A stretch of DNA of 64,000 bases from Flavobacterium franklandianum (GCF_007097365.1 NZ_VJZR01000009.1:84814-148813), one strand, 5' to 3'. Shown: positions 53,709 through 63,610, counted from the first letter of the stretch. Program-made: numbers and translations. The notes: generated by a model from the letters alone, not told the origin.

Positions 53709-55340
53709 ATGGCAACAATAATTACAATGCCCCGTTTGAGCGATACAATGACAGAGGGAACGGTAGCAACTTGGTTAAAAAAAGTAGGGGATAAAATCAG
53801 CGAAGGCGATATGCTTGCTGAAATAGAAACCGACAAAGCAACAATGGAATTTGAGTCTTTCAATGAAGGAACTCTTTTGTACATTGGAATTCAAGCAGGT
53901 GAATCGGCTCCAATTGACTCTTTATTAGCCATTATTGGAAACGAAGGTGAAGACATTACGGCTTTAATCGCTGGAGGCGCTGTAGCTGTCCCAACAACAG
54001 AAACAGCTCCAGTAGCAACAGAACTTAAAACAGAAACTATAGCAGCTCCTGTACTATCCGCCGCTTTACCAGCAGGAGTTATCGTAGTAACAATGCCTCG
54101 TTTGAGCGACACAATGGCCGAAGGAACTGTAGCGACTTGGTTGAAAAAAGTAGGAGACAAAGTTGCCGAAGGTGATATGCTTGCCGAAATCGAAACCGAC
54201 AAAGCAACTATGGAATTCGAATCTTTCAACGAAGGAACTTTATTATACATCGGAATTCAAGAAGGAGAATCGGCTCCAATTGATAGTTTATTAGCTATTA
54301 TTGGGCCAGCAGGAACAGATGTTAGTGGAATTGTTGCTAGTGGAGGAATTGCTCCTGTAACCGCTCCAGCTGAAGAAGCGAAAGCCGCTCCAGCTACACA
54401 AACCGCTGCTCCAGTTGTTCAAGAATCACTAGCTGATGGACAAAGAGTTTTAGCTTCGCCATTGGCAAAGAAAATTGCCAGCGATAAAGGAATTCAATTG
54501 ACACAGGTAAAAGGTTCTGGAGAAAATGGACGCATCACAAAAAGTGATGTCGAAAACTTTACTCCACAAGCTGCCACTGCACCAGCTGCAAGCTCTACCG
54601 CTCCAGCTAAATCAGAAGTTGCTGCACCAGCAGCAAAACCTTATGTTCCTGCAGGACAAATTGCCACCGAAGAGATTAAAAACTCCACAATGCGTAAAAT
54701 CATTGCCAAACGTTTGGCAGAATCTTTATTCACTGCACCACATTACAACTTGGTAATTGAAGTGACAATGGACGAAGCAATGAAATCAAGAGCAATTATC
54801 AACAGCGTTCCTGATACCAAAGTATCTTTTAACGACTTGGTGATTAAAGCATCTGCATTGGCTTTAAAAAAACATCCAAAAATCAATTCACAATGGACTG
54901 CGGATAATATTATCATCAACTATCACGTGAATATTGGTGTTGCTGTTGCTGTTGAAGATGGATTGGTTGTACCTGTATTGCCATTTACTGATGGTATGAG
55001 TTTATCTCAAATTGGAACAAGCGTAAGAGACCTTGCAGGAAGAGCCAAAAACAAAAAACTATTGCCTACCGAAATGGAAGGAAGTACTTTCACTATTTCC
55101 AACCTTGGAATGTTTGGTATTACTGAATTCAATTCTATCATTAACCAACCGAATTCTGCCATCCTTTCAGTTGGAGCGATTGTAGAAAAACCAGTGGTGA
55201 AAAATGGACAAATTGTAGTAGGAAACACAATGATGTTATCTTTGGCTTGCGATCACAGAACTATCGACGGTGCAACCGGAGCACAGTTCTTGCAAACTTT
55301 GAAACAATATATTGAAAACCCAGTGACGATGCTGGCTTAA
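53709..55340 (+). CDS. pdhC: Dihydrolipoamide acetyltransferase (E2) with two lipoyl domains
   Basis: This 543-residue E2 has two nearly identical lipoyl domains (about 1-80 and 123-205) with lipoyl lysines in ETDKA at Lys43 and Lys165. An Ala/Pro-rich linker follows, then a subunit-binding domain (about 246-282, VLASPLAKKIASDKGIQLTQ), a second linker, and the catalytic domain (310-543) with His516 in CDHRTIDG. The lipoyl copies differ at only four of about 71 aligned residues, which points to recent duplication or gene conversion. It is co-transcribed with pdhA. Confidence 0.96.
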   Translation: MATIITMPRLSDTMTEGTVATWLKKVGDKISEGDMLAEIETDKATMEFESFNEGTLLYIGIQAGESAPIDSLLAIIGNEGEDITALIAGGAVAVPTTETAPVATELKTETIAAPVLSAALPAGVIVVTMPRLSDTMAEGTVATWLKKVGDKVAEGDMLAEIETDKATMEFESFNEGTLLYIGIQEGESAPIDSLLAIIGPAGTDVSGIVASGGIAPVTAPAEEAKAAPATQTAAPVVQESLADGQRVLASPLAKKIASDKGIQLTQVKGSGENGRITKSDVENFTPQAATAPAASSTAPAKSEVAAPAAKPYVPAGQIATEEIKNSTMRKIIAKRLAESLFTAPHYNLVIEVTMDEAMKSRAIINSVPDTKVSFNDLVIKASALALKKHPKINSQWTADNIIINYHVNIGVAVAVEDGLVVPVLPFTDGMSLSQIGTSVRDLAGRAKNKKLLPTEMEGSTFTISNLGMFGITEFNSIINQPNSAILSVGAIVEKPVVKNGQIVVGNTMMLSLACDHRTIDGATGAQFLQTLKQYIENPVTMLA

Positions 55341-55361
55341 TAGCTCGTTAGTTTATATATG

Positions 55362-55395
55362 AAATCCCGTTTTGAGAAATCAGAACGGGATTTTT
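55362..55395 (+). terminator. Terminator after pdhC
   Basis: AAATCCCGTT (55362-55371) pairs with AACGGGATTT (55384-55393) and ends in a T-run. Confidence 0.9.
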
Positions 55396-55479
55396 GATTT
55401 TCGAACGTTTAATTTATTATTTTTAAAATCTTAAAAAACTACCTCGGAGCAGAGATCCAGTGGCATTAACTAAATAATA

Positions 55480-55556
55480 GCCACAGATTCACAGATTTTA
55501 AAAAATCTTTTTTTAATATGTGAATCTGTGGCAGAAAAATCGAAGCGGAGCTTCGA
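55480..55556. repeat. GCCACAGATT inverted repeat, copy 2, with adjacent hairpin
   Basis: GCCACAGATTCACA (55480-55493) pairs perfectly with TGTGAATCTGTGGC (55519-55532). A second hairpin, TCGAAGC-GGA-GCTTCGA (55540-55556), follows directly. The outer arms match the copy at 33888-33973. Confidence 0.8.
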
Positions 55557-55589
55557 GGAATTAAACCTATAGCGATTAAAATACAGAAA

Positions 55590-56840
55590 ATGAAACCAAC
55601 CATCACAATTATTGGCGCAGGAATTTCAGGTTTAAGTGCCGCTGTTAATTTACATCAAAAAGGGTATAAAATTCAAATTTTGGAAGCAACTGATCGTGCA
55701 GGCGGACGAATCAAAACCGATATCATTGATGGCTTTCGACTCGATAGGGGTTTTCAGGTTATATTGACTGAATATCCCGAAACAAAATCGTTGTTAGATT
55801 ACAAAAAATTAAATCTGAAACGATTTCTACCAGGCGCAACAGTACTTTATGACAAAGGACAATTCGAAATTGCCGATCCATTTAGGCGACCAACGGCAAC
55901 ATTTTCCACATTATTTGCGCCAGTTGGTTCCCTGAAAGACAAAATAAACACCTTATTTCTGAAAAACAAATTAGTTAAAATTACTTTTCCTGAGCTTTTC
56001 AAACAACCTGAAATCGAAACTATTGCGCAACTCGAAAAGTATGGTTTCAGTCCAAAAATGATCGATCGTTTTTACAAACCTTTCTTTTCGGGCATTTTTC
56101 TGGAAAATGATTTAAAAACATCAAGCAATATGTTCGATTTTGTAATGAAAATGTTTTCCAAAGGCGATGCTGCTATTCCAGAATTGGGTATGGAAGAAAT
56201 CCCAAAACAATTGGTGGCAATGCTCCCTGCAAATTCGATTCAATACAACCTGAAAGTTAGCGCAATAGAAAACAACAAAGTAATTTGCGAAGACGGAACA
56301 ACTATAGACGCGGATAAAATCATTATTGCTACCGAAGCTATCGGTCTTGCGAGTAATTACATTTCGAAAACTAAACAAAAGTTCCATCAAGTAACGAATG
56401 TTTATTTTGAAGCCAAAATTGCTCCCACTAAAAAAGCGGTTGTGGTTTTAAATGCTTCAACCGATAAAAAATGGGTCAACAATTTGACAGTGATGTCCAA
56501 TGTTTCGAATAAATATGCACCAGCAGGAAAGGTTTTGATTTCCATTTCATACAACGGAATTCCAGCAATTGACGACGCCACTTTAGCCGAAAATATGAAA
56601 ACCGAATTGAAGAAATGGTATGGAAACCATGTAGAAGATTGGAAACTACTGAAAACCTATCGCATCAAATATGCGTTGCCCAATCAAGAAAAAGTCGCCA
56701 ATGAAGTGCCTGATTCAGAAATTAAAATCAATGATAATTTATTTATTTGTGGTGATCATTTATTGAACGGTTCGATAAACGCCGCAATGAAATCGGGACG
56801 AGTTGTGGCGGAATTGATTGATGATAGTTTTGGGGTTTAA
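55590..56840 (+). CDS. FAD-dependent amine oxidase/desaturase-like protein
   Basis: This 416-residue flavoprotein has an N-terminal dinucleotide fold IIGAGISGLSAAVNLHQKG (7-25) continuing ILEATDRAGGRIKTD, the hallmark of the amine oxidase/phytoene desaturase superfamily. The C-terminal FAD motif is FICGDHLLNGSINAAMKSG. The substrate cannot be read from the sequence; no carotenoid or polyamine genes are adjacent. It stands alone after a repeat-filled gap. Confidence 0.85.
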   Translation: MKPTITIIGAGISGLSAAVNLHQKGYKIQILEATDRAGGRIKTDIIDGFRLDRGFQVILTEYPETKSLLDYKKLNLKRFLPGATVLYDKGQFEIADPFRRPTATFSTLFAPVGSLKDKINTLFLKNKLVKITFPELFKQPEIETIAQLEKYGFSPKMIDRFYKPFFSGIFLENDLKTSSNMFDFVMKMFSKGDAAIPELGMEEIPKQLVAMLPANSIQYNLKVSAIENNKVICEDGTTIDADKIIIATEAIGLASNYISKTKQKFHQVTNVYFEAKIAPTKKAVVVLNASTDKKWVNNLTVMSNVSNKYAPAGKVLISISYNGIPAIDDATLAENMKTELKKWYGNHVEDWKLLKTYRIKYALPNQEKVANEVPDSEIKINDNLFICGDHLLNGSINAAMKSGRVVAELIDDSFGV

Positions 56841-56895
56841 AAGGGAGATTGGGATAGGGTTTATGATTTTACAACAAATAATTTTTTATTTTAAT

Positions 56896-57090
56896 TTAGT
56901 AAATTACTAGAAAATAAACAATTAGACTTACAGAAATTAATGTTATAAAAAATCCAGTCCAAACATTTCTGCTTTCATATTCCTTTTCAAATTGCTCAAT
57001 TAATTTTCCTCTAAATCCTTTTATAATCCAGAAGAAAAAGCCTCCAATCCAAAGTGAAGTAAGCTTTGCAGCGAAAGGTTCTTTAGACAT
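56896..57090 (-). CDS. Small membrane protein of unknown function
   Basis: This 64-residue protein has two hydrophobic segments (about 10-24, SLWIGGFFFWIIKGF, and 44-63, GFFITLISVSLIVYFLVIY) joined by a charged loop. No family is recognised. It follows the glycosyltransferase gene by 12 bases in the same direction, so they may be co-transcribed. The gene is short and coding is inferred from its clean start and membrane pattern. Confidence 0.55.
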   Translation of the reverse strand: MSKEPFAAKLTSLWIGGFFFWIIKGFRGKLIEQFEKEYESRNVWTGFFITLISVSLIVYFLVIY

Positions 57091-57102
57091 AATTTTATTT
57101 TA

Positions 57103-58350
57103 TTAAACTTTTTTATTCTTCTCCTCAATCCATCGTGACATATATTTCGTACTCGTCAAAGTATGATGTTGCAATAGTGTTCCCATAAAATTATCTAATC
57201 GATGTTGTTTTAAATGGGTTTGAAATTTTAAAACATGCTTGACAAAATCACCTTCAAATAAAGATTTCAAATAGCGTTTTTCTATAATTTCAAAACCATT
57301 TTCTTGTGCTTTTAGCCAAAGGTTTTTGTCTTGATACAATTCTACCGATTTATCTGCAAAAACTTGGGCATCATCAATAATAAAACCATTCCAAGGTAAA
57401 TCGCCACACATTGATTCGGCTCCGATAATTGTTGTTACGCTTGGTGTTCCACATTGCATTGCTTCTAGCAATTTTCCTTTTATTCCTGCTCCAAAACGTA
57501 ACGGTGCCAAAACTAATCTAGCATTTTTTACAATTTCTTGGGCAATATTGGCTCGACCCATAATATGAAAACCTTCAGCTGGCTTGTGTAATTGCAATAC
57601 TTTTTGACTTGGATACGCTCCGTAAATTTGCAAAATTGCTTCTGGAATTTGCTTTAGGATAAGTGGCCAAATCGTTACTTTCAGATATTGAACGGCATTC
57701 CAATTGGGTTCGTGAAGGAAGTTTCCAATGAAAACAAAGTTCTTTCGCTCTTCGAATGCTGGCAGATTTTGAATCGTTGAATCCTCAATTGGCTCCAATA
57801 ACAGAGGCAAATAATACAATAAATTAGCATCGATTTTGAAAACGGATTGCAGCAAATCGATTTCAAATTCGGAAATCATCAAGGAAATATCACAACGCAA
57901 AATACTGGCAATTTCTCTTTTGGCAACATCCTCAATTAATAAATCGTCAGTTGAAAATAGTCGCTTTTCCTTGAATGCTTTTTGGCGTGCCAAACGTAAG
58001 CAATGCAAATCTTCGGTATCTAATAATCTTAAAGCATCAGGACAATTTTCGAAGACACGCCAACCAAACTGTTCTTCCATCATAAAACGATCGAATAATA
58101 CAATTGTGGGATTCAATTCCTTTACAAAAACATCAAAACTGGAACAATTTAAAACAATAGATTTCTTGGCAACACCCAAAGATTCCAAGTCAATCATAAA
58201 ATCGCTATCCATTGCAGGACTGGCAAAAGTTACTTTGAAACCTTGCTTTTTAAAAATAGAAATCAATTGCATCATCCTTCCTCCTGCTGCGGAAGAATGG
58301 GGTTCTGGAAAGACAAAACCAATAATTAAAACGCGCTGATTTGCATTCAT
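57103..58350 (-). CDS. Group 1-type glycosyltransferase
   Basis: This 415-residue GT-B fold protein starts with a Rossmann-like VLIIGFVFPEPHSSAAGGRM. The C-terminal donor site is recognisable as LAPLRFGAGIKGKLLEAMQC followed by GTPSVTT (near 310-335), where the Gly/Lys/Glu residues bind the nucleotide sugar. A FVFIGNFLHEPNWNAVQYL segment around 207 is typical of GT4-like enzymes. Acceptor and sugar are unknown and no polysaccharide cluster is adjacent. Confidence 0.85.
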   Translation of the reverse strand: MNANQRVLIIGFVFPEPHSSAAGGRMMQLISIFKKQGFKVTFASPAMDSDFMIDLESLGVAKKSIVLNCSSFDVFVKELNPTIVLFDRFMMEEQFGWRVFENCPDALRLLDTEDLHCLRLARQKAFKEKRLFSTDDLLIEDVAKREIASILRCDISLMISEFEIDLLQSVFKIDANLLYYLPLLLEPIEDSTIQNLPAFEERKNFVFIGNFLHEPNWNAVQYLKVTIWPLILKQIPEAILQIYGAYPSQKVLQLHKPAEGFHIMGRANIAQEIVKNARLVLAPLRFGAGIKGKLLEAMQCGTPSVTTIIGAESMCGDLPWNGFIIDDAQVFADKSVELYQDKNLWLKAQENGFEIIEKRYLKSLFEGDFVKHVLKFQTHLKQHRLDNFMGTLLQHHTLTSTKYMSRWIEEKNKKV

Positions 58351-58656
58351 AAAACTACTATAAACCCCTTGGTTGAATTATTAAAAAACATAAAATGAAA
58401 CACATAGATTCATAGAAAAAAGAATGAGATAGACCAATTCTTGGTTGCACAGAGCTATGTATTACTATAAAAAATAAAACGCCTTGATGTCGTCAATAAA
58501 ATCTATGAATCTATGTGTTTAACAAAGAATATAAATTGAATTACCCCAAAAAGGTTGACTATTAACAATACAAAATAAGGAAAATAAAACTGTAAATCAA
58601 TCTATTTCACAACAAATAAAATATGTATTTTTGTGATTCATTTACACAAGAAAAAA
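58351..58656. other. Gene-free gap with long inverted repeat and miaE promoter
   Basis: This 306-base gap between divergent genes holds the 19-bp inverted repeat described separately and a TATTTTTG -7 box at 58626-58633 for miaE. No other structure is seen. Confidence 0.6.
58398..58520. repeat. CACATAGATTCATAG inverted repeat with 19-bp perfect arms
   Basis: AAACACATAGATTCATAGA (58398-58416) and its exact reverse complement (58502-58520) flank about 85 bases of interior. Arm design (CATAGATT then CATAGA) parallels the ACAGATT arms at 33888 and 55480. Confidence 0.85.
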
Positions 58657-59238
58657 ATGTTAGGATTAAAATTGGCCACCGACCCAAGATGGGTAACCAT
58701 CGTAGAATCGAATATCGAAGAAATCTTGACCGATCACGCTTGGTGCGAGCAAAAAGCAGCAACAAACATCATCACTATAATCACCTATAATTCAGAACAC
58801 GAGGAATTGGTTACTGATTTGTTGGAAATTGCCAAAGAAGAATTGGAGCATTTTCAAATGGTTCACAACATCATTAAAGCACGTGGATTAAAATTAGGCA
58901 GAGAACGAAAAGACCATTACGTCAACGAACTTTTCAAGTTTTTGAAAAAAGACGGAAGCAGAAACGATGCTTTTGTGGATAGATTACTTTTCTCGGCAAT
59001 GATTGAAGCCAGAAGTTGCGAGCGATTCAAAGTGTTGTCCCAAAATATTGAAGACCAAGAATTGGCAGCATTTTATAAAGAATTGATGATAAGCGAGGCG
59101 GGACATTACACTACATTTCTTCGTTTTGCCAGAAAATATTCGGAGAAAGTGAATGTGGACAAACGCTGGCAAGAATGGATTGATTTTGAAGGCGAATTAA
59201 TAACAAACTACGGAAAAAGCGAAACTGTTCACGGGTAA
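58657..59238 (+). CDS. miaE: tRNA-(ms2io6A)-hydroxylase
   Basis: MiaE hydroxylates the isopentenyl group of the modified base at tRNA position 37. From the ATG at 58657 the protein has 193 residues; the GTG at 58633 overlaps the -7 box and is rejected. The diiron ligands are visible in AKEELEHFQMVH, SAMIEARSCERF and SEAGHYTTFLRF. The start MLGLKLATDPRWV is the normal family N-terminus. The gene is convergent with the CheB/CheR-kinase gene. Confidence 0.94.
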   Translation: MLGLKLATDPRWVTIVESNIEEILTDHAWCEQKAATNIITIITYNSEHEELVTDLLEIAKEELEHFQMVHNIIKARGLKLGRERKDHYVNELFKFLKKDGSRNDAFVDRLLFSAMIEARSCERFKVLSQNIEDQELAAFYKELMISEAGHYTTFLRFARKYSEKVNVDKRWQEWIDFEGELITNYGKSETVHG

Positions 59239-59270
59239 GTCATTCTTTTTTATTTACTTGCGCCATTATT

Positions 59271-62200
59271 TTACGGTAAAAAAAGTTCTTCATCTATCGG
59301 TTTTGAAATATAATCGTTCATACCCGCTTTTTTGGATTTATCAATATCTATTGAAGTTACATCAGCGGTAAGAGCAATAATTGGAATTTGAAGATTCAGG
59401 GTATATCGGATATAATCCGTTGCTTCAAAACCATTCATTTCGGGCATTTGTAAATCCATTAAAATAATGTCATATTCTGATTCTTTTAATTTTTCTAAGA
59501 CTATTTTTCCGTTATCTGCAATTTCGCACTCAAACCCAAAATCGTTCAAAATTAACTTTATTAGAATTTGATTTAAAGGAATGTCTTCTGCCACAAGCAC
59601 TTTTATTTTTTGCGGTTCATTTTCTGTCTTGAAAATCAAAACAGGTTGTTCGGGTACTATTTCTGCTGTTTTAGAGAAATTCATTAAGAAACCAAAGGTT
59701 GATCCCTCACCCAATTTACTTTTTACAAAAAGTGACCCTCCTTGAAGTTCTACTAACTGTTTTACAATGGAAAGTCCAAGACCTGTCCCGCCGTATTCCT
59801 TAGAAATTTCATCGGAAGCTTGCTCAAAATTATTAAAAATATGTGTCAATCTGTTTTTAGGAATACCAGTATCACTAACAAAAAATTCTACTGTTATTTT
59901 TTCTGCATCGTCATGTGTAACACGAATACTAATATTGACTTTGCCTTGAGGGGTAAATTTTATAGCGTTACTGATTAAATTTAGCATTATTTGTCGCAAA
60001 CGAATAGCGTCTCCTAGCACTATTTTAGGAATTGAAGAGTCGTATTCTTTGGTGAATTCAATGTTTTTTTCTTGACATTTTGGACTTAACAAACTAAATA
60101 TATCCAAAATAGATTCTTCTAAATTAAATGGATTCTTGCTAAATGTCATTTTTCCTGAATCTACTTTGGCAAGATCTAGAATGTCATTTATTAAAATAAT
60201 TAAGGATTCACCAGATTTTTTTATGGCATTAACATATTCATTTTGCTTAACGCTTAATTCCGTTTTTAATATAACATTGGTAAATCCAACAATAGAATTC
60301 ATAGGTGTCCGAATCTCGTGACTCATATTCGATAAAAATTGTTGCTTAAATTTTAAGGCTTCTTCTGCCATAAGTGTTTTATGCTCGGCAACACTTTTAG
60401 AAGCAATCAATTCTTCTTTTACATTATGATGATCGGTAACTTCGTAAGCAATAATGGTAATTCCCGAAATAGATTCGTCAGCCTCGAGATAAGGTTGGTA
60501 CACAAAATTAAAATAGACATCCTCTAATTTGCCTTTGCGCAATAGTGGAATAAGAAGTTCATAGCCTTCATACGGAATTCCTGTTGTGTAAACTTCATCG
60601 AGTATTTCTGGTATAATTCCTCCTTGTAATTCCGGCAAAATTTCCAGTAGTGGCTTTCCTTCGACGGCATTTCCTTTTCCCCAAACTTCTTTGATACTAT
60701 CATTGGCGAGTTCAACAATCATGCCTTTTCCTTTCATAATAGCGAAAGCAAAAGGAGATTGCATAAGCATCATATTGTATCGTTTGTTGCTATCTTCGAT
60801 GCGTTTAATGGCTGCCTTCTCTATTTCTAATTGTTTTTCAAGTGCCTTTTTTTCTCGTAATTGCAGCTCTATAGACAATCGTCGGACGTCGGTAATATCA
60901 ACAATAGTAAGTACAATCAACTCTTCATCGATACTTTGCTGAACTATTGTATGGGCGTTCAGCACCATGATTTTAGCACCTATTTCAGGAAATGTATGTT
61001 CTACTTCAAAATCATAAAAACTATTCTTTTTTGGAACAATTTCTTCTAATAATTCACGTAGTCTTGGAATATTCCACTGATTATTTCCTAATTTGTATAA
61101 AGATTTTCCAATGCTTTCGTCTTCGGTAACTTTAAATGTATTGTAAAAGGATTTATTGGCCGATTTAATTTTAATGTCTTTGTCCAAAATCAAAACCGGT
61201 TCGTGTACGGTTGAAAGCAGGGCTTCATTAAAATTATTTAATTCTTCTACTTGTTGAAAACGGTTGTGCAATTCTTGATTACTCGTGATGAGTTCCTCAT
61301 TTGTAGATTCTATTTCTTCTTTTGAGGTTTCTAGCTCTTCATTTAGACTCTGCAGCTCTTCATTACTGGAAACAATTTCTTCATTGGCACTCTGTAACTC
61401 CTCATTAGCTGCTTCTTGATCCTGAGTGATTGAACCCATATCGGCACGGGCAGAAGCTAATTCTTCTTCCAGTTTTTTGATGCGCCGATCTTTGGCTACC
61501 GAGTTTTTTTGTTTTGCTTTATTGGGATCTTCATCGGATTCTATTTCTTGTTGACCCGTAAAAACAACGATTAACATAGGTTCTTCGTCTTCTAATTTGA
61601 GTGGAATGACTTCAATATTAACGATTTGAATTGTATGACTATTCAAGTCTCGATTCATTTCTATTCCCATTTTCCGAATGGATTGTTTTGTTTTAATTGC
61701 GTGATGAATGGCATTGCGTAACTCAAAAGTAATTTCAATAGGTGCCATTTTTAAAATATTGAAACTGGCTTTTCCAGGTAAATTTTGCAAATACAATGCA
61801 GTAGCACCTCTAAATTGAAGAATGTCTAAATCATAATTAATGATAACGCTTGCTGGAACATGGTGTTCTAATAAAACCGCATCAAAGGCATTTCCAAGAT
61901 TTCCACCAGTAGAAATGGTTGTTTTTTTGAAGGGTAAGTTAACACTACTATTTTTATCAGGCATAGTTGTATAGGGATTACGTGAACTCAAATTTAGAAA
62001 AGATCGGAGATTTGTACTTTTTTTTCGGGAATAAAACTTATATTTTTTGTCAATTGTTGTAAAAAACTGAGCTGATGTTCCAATGGTTTCCGATTTACCA
62101 AGCATTAAACAACCACCATCATTTAGGGCATAATGAAAAGTAGCCATTGCTTTTTTCTGTGCCGTTATGTCCAAATAAATGAGCATATTTCTACAACTAA

Positions 62201-63530
62201 TCAAATCCATTCTGGAAAAAGGAGGGTCGTTTAAAATATTATGATGTGCAAAAACGCATACATCTCGCAGCAATTTTACAACGCGATATTTATGTTTTGA
62301 TTTTGTAAAAAACTTTTCCAACCTTTCAGGGCTGACTCTTGAAACTTGGGCGGTCGAATATTCTCCAATTCGGGCATTGTTTATAGCTACTGTACTTAAG
62401 TCCGAAGCAAAAATCTGAAAGGGAATGTCAAGTTTATTTTCTTCTTTAATTTCAAATAAAAGCATGGCAATGGAATATACTTCTTCGCCTGTCGCGCAAG
62501 CCGCTACCCAAATCCTGAGGGTTTCATCTGCCTCTTTAGCTTTTAATAATTTAGGCAAAATAGCATCTTTCAAAAGTAAAAAAGCATCAGTATCTCTAAA
62601 AAAAGAAGTGACATTAATAAGTAAATCTTGGTAAAGTAAATCCAATTCACTAGCATCTGACATCAGCAATTCGCTGTATTGTTTTAATGTTTTAGATTTA
62701 TTAATGAGCATTCTTCGTTGTATTCGCCTATTGATAGTATTCATTTTGTAATGACTAAAATCAACATTTTTGTTATGATGTAAATGCTGTACAATGTTTT
62801 TAAAATCTGAATTATTAGTGTCAAAATCTATAGTGGAGGCTTTTTTAGTAGTTTCTATACCTATCATAGGATGTTGACTCATTCTTGTTAATTCAATACC
62901 TATTTCTGCAGGCGACATAATATAATCTACCACACCATCAGCGATTGCAGAATTTGGCATACTACCAAATCTTGCCGAATCATCTTGTGCAAAAGTCACT
63001 CCACCAGCCATTTTTATATCCCGTAAACCAATAGTTCCATCATGAGCACTACCTGATAAAACCACTCCAATTACGTCTTTCTTGTGAGTTTTGGCCAATG
63101 AAGAAAAGAGTATGTCAATAGAAATAGCGGGACCGCCACTCGAACGGGGAATTAATTTAATGTGTCCATCATTAACTTCAATTCCTTTATTGTACGGAAT
63201 AATATAGACATTATTGGGAATCATTTTTGCCATATCATCAATATCCTGAACTTGCATTTGGGTTGTTTTTGACAAAATGGAAGTTAGCATACTTTTATGA
63301 TCGGGGCTTAAATGCTGAACATAAATAAATGACATGCCCGTTGTAGGAGATAGATTTTGAAGCAGTTGTGTTATAGCTTCAAGTCCTCCAGCCGAAGCTC
63401 CAATGGCAACAACAGTAAACGGATTACTTTTTTCAACAGATTTTTTTTTTGATGACAACGTAGTATCTATCTCGTCATTGGAAAGCTTATTTATAGGAAG
63501 TGTATTTTTTAAAGAAGAATTTGATTTCAT
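59271..63530 (-). CDS. CheB/CheR-PAS hybrid histidine kinase with receiver domain
   Basis: This 1419-residue signalling protein has a CheB methylesterase domain (about 38-215; GASAGGLEAI, VQHLSPDH and GSAHDGT carry Ser, His and Asp). A CheR methyltransferase domain follows (235-500; ACATGEEVYSIAM), then PAS-like segments and a heptad-rich coiled coil (near 690-790, repeated EELQS/NEEL units). The kinase core has His1071 (MSHEIRTP) and GGTGLGLSI. A receiver domain has phospho-acceptor Asp1359 (LMDLQM). Flagella are absent from these bacteria, so it is not classical chemotaxis. The receiver lacks its last helix: a seven-A run (59278-59284) shifts the frame, and without it the protein would continue YRKIMAQVNKKE to 59240. 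Confidence 0.93.
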   Translation of the reverse strand: MKSNSSLKNTLPINKLSNDEIDTTLSSKKKSVEKSNPFTVVAIGASAGGLEAITQLLQNLSPTTGMSFIYVQHLSPDHKSMLTSILSKTTQMQVQDIDDMAKMIPNNVYIIPYNKGIEVNDGHIKLIPRSSGGPAISIDILFSSLAKTHKKDVIGVVLSGSAHDGTIGLRDIKMAGGVTFAQDDSARFGSMPNSAIADGVVDYIMSPAEIGIELTRMSQHPMIGIETTKKASTIDFDTNNSDFKNIVQHLHHNKNVDFSHYKMNTINRRIQRRMLINKSKTLKQYSELLMSDASELDLLYQDLLINVTSFFRDTDAFLLLKDAILPKLLKAKEADETLRIWVAACATGEEVYSIAMLLFEIKEENKLDIPFQIFASDLSTVAINNARIGEYSTAQVSRVSPERLEKFFTKSKHKYRVVKLLRDVCVFAHHNILNDPPFSRMDLISCRNMLIYLDITAQKKAMATFHYALNDGGCLMLGKSETIGTSAQFFTTIDKKYKFYSRKKSTNLRSFLNLSSRNPYTTMPDKNSSVNLPFKKTTISTGGNLGNAFDAVLLEHHVPASVIINYDLDILQFRGATALYLQNLPGKASFNILKMAPIEITFELRNAIHHAIKTKQSIRKMGIEMNRDLNSHTIQIVNIEVIPLKLEDEEPMLIVVFTGQQEIESDEDPNKAKQKNSVAKDRRIKKLEEELASARADMGSITQDQEAANEELQSANEEIVSSNEELQSLNEELETSKEEIESTNEELITSNQELHNRFQQVEELNNFNEALLSTVHEPVLILDKDIKIKSANKSFYNTFKVTEDESIGKSLYKLGNNQWNIPRLRELLEEIVPKKNSFYDFEVEHTFPEIGAKIMVLNAHTIVQQSIDEELIVLTIVDITDVRRLSIELQLREKKALEKQLEIEKAAIKRIEDSNKRYNMMLMQSPFAFAIMKGKGMIVELANDSIKEVWGKGNAVEGKPLLEILPELQGGIIPEILDEVYTTGIPYEGYELLIPLLRKGKLEDVYFNFVYQPYLEADESISGITIIAYEVTDHHNVKEELIASKSVAEHKTLMAEEALKFKQQFLSNMSHEIRTPMNSIVGFTNVILKTELSVKQNEYVNAIKKSGESLIILINDILDLAKVDSGKMTFSKNPFNLEESILDIFSLLSPKCQEKNIEFTKEYDSSIPKIVLGDAIRLRQIMLNLISNAIKFTPQGKVNISIRVTHDDAEKITVEFFVSDTGIPKNRLTHIFNNFEQASDEISKEYGGTGLGLSIVKQLVELQGGSLFVKSKLGEGSTFGFLMNFSKTAEIVPEQPVLIFKTENEPQKIKVLVAEDIPLNQILIKLILNDFGFECEIADNGKIVLEKLKESEYDIILMDLQMPEMNGFEATDYIRYTLNLQIPIIALTADVTSIDIDKSKKAGMNDYISKPIDEELFLP

Positions 63531-63602
63531 TTTACCAGTTATTTTAGATTAAGTATAAGTAGTCCTTTATCAACCACTCCTTTTAACAGGTGCTTTTCAA
63601 TA

Positions 63603-63610
63603 CAAATATA
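63603..63610 (-). promoter_or_regulatory. Possible -7 box of the CheB/CheR-kinase gene
   Basis: The minus strand reads TATATTTG, fitting TAnnTTTG, about 75 bases upstream of the start codon. A clear -33 element was not found. Confidence 0.4.

Noticed and set aside
7250..58520. CRISPR array among the direct and inverted repeats
   Set aside because: The repeats are hairpins or degenerate 7-9 base tandems without uniform repeats and unique spacers, and no cas gene is present.
59271..63530. Chemotaxis role for the CheB/CheR protein
   Set aside because: CheB and CheR domains are fused to PAS and kinase domains and no chemotaxis or flagellar gene is nearby, so general signalling is the better reading.
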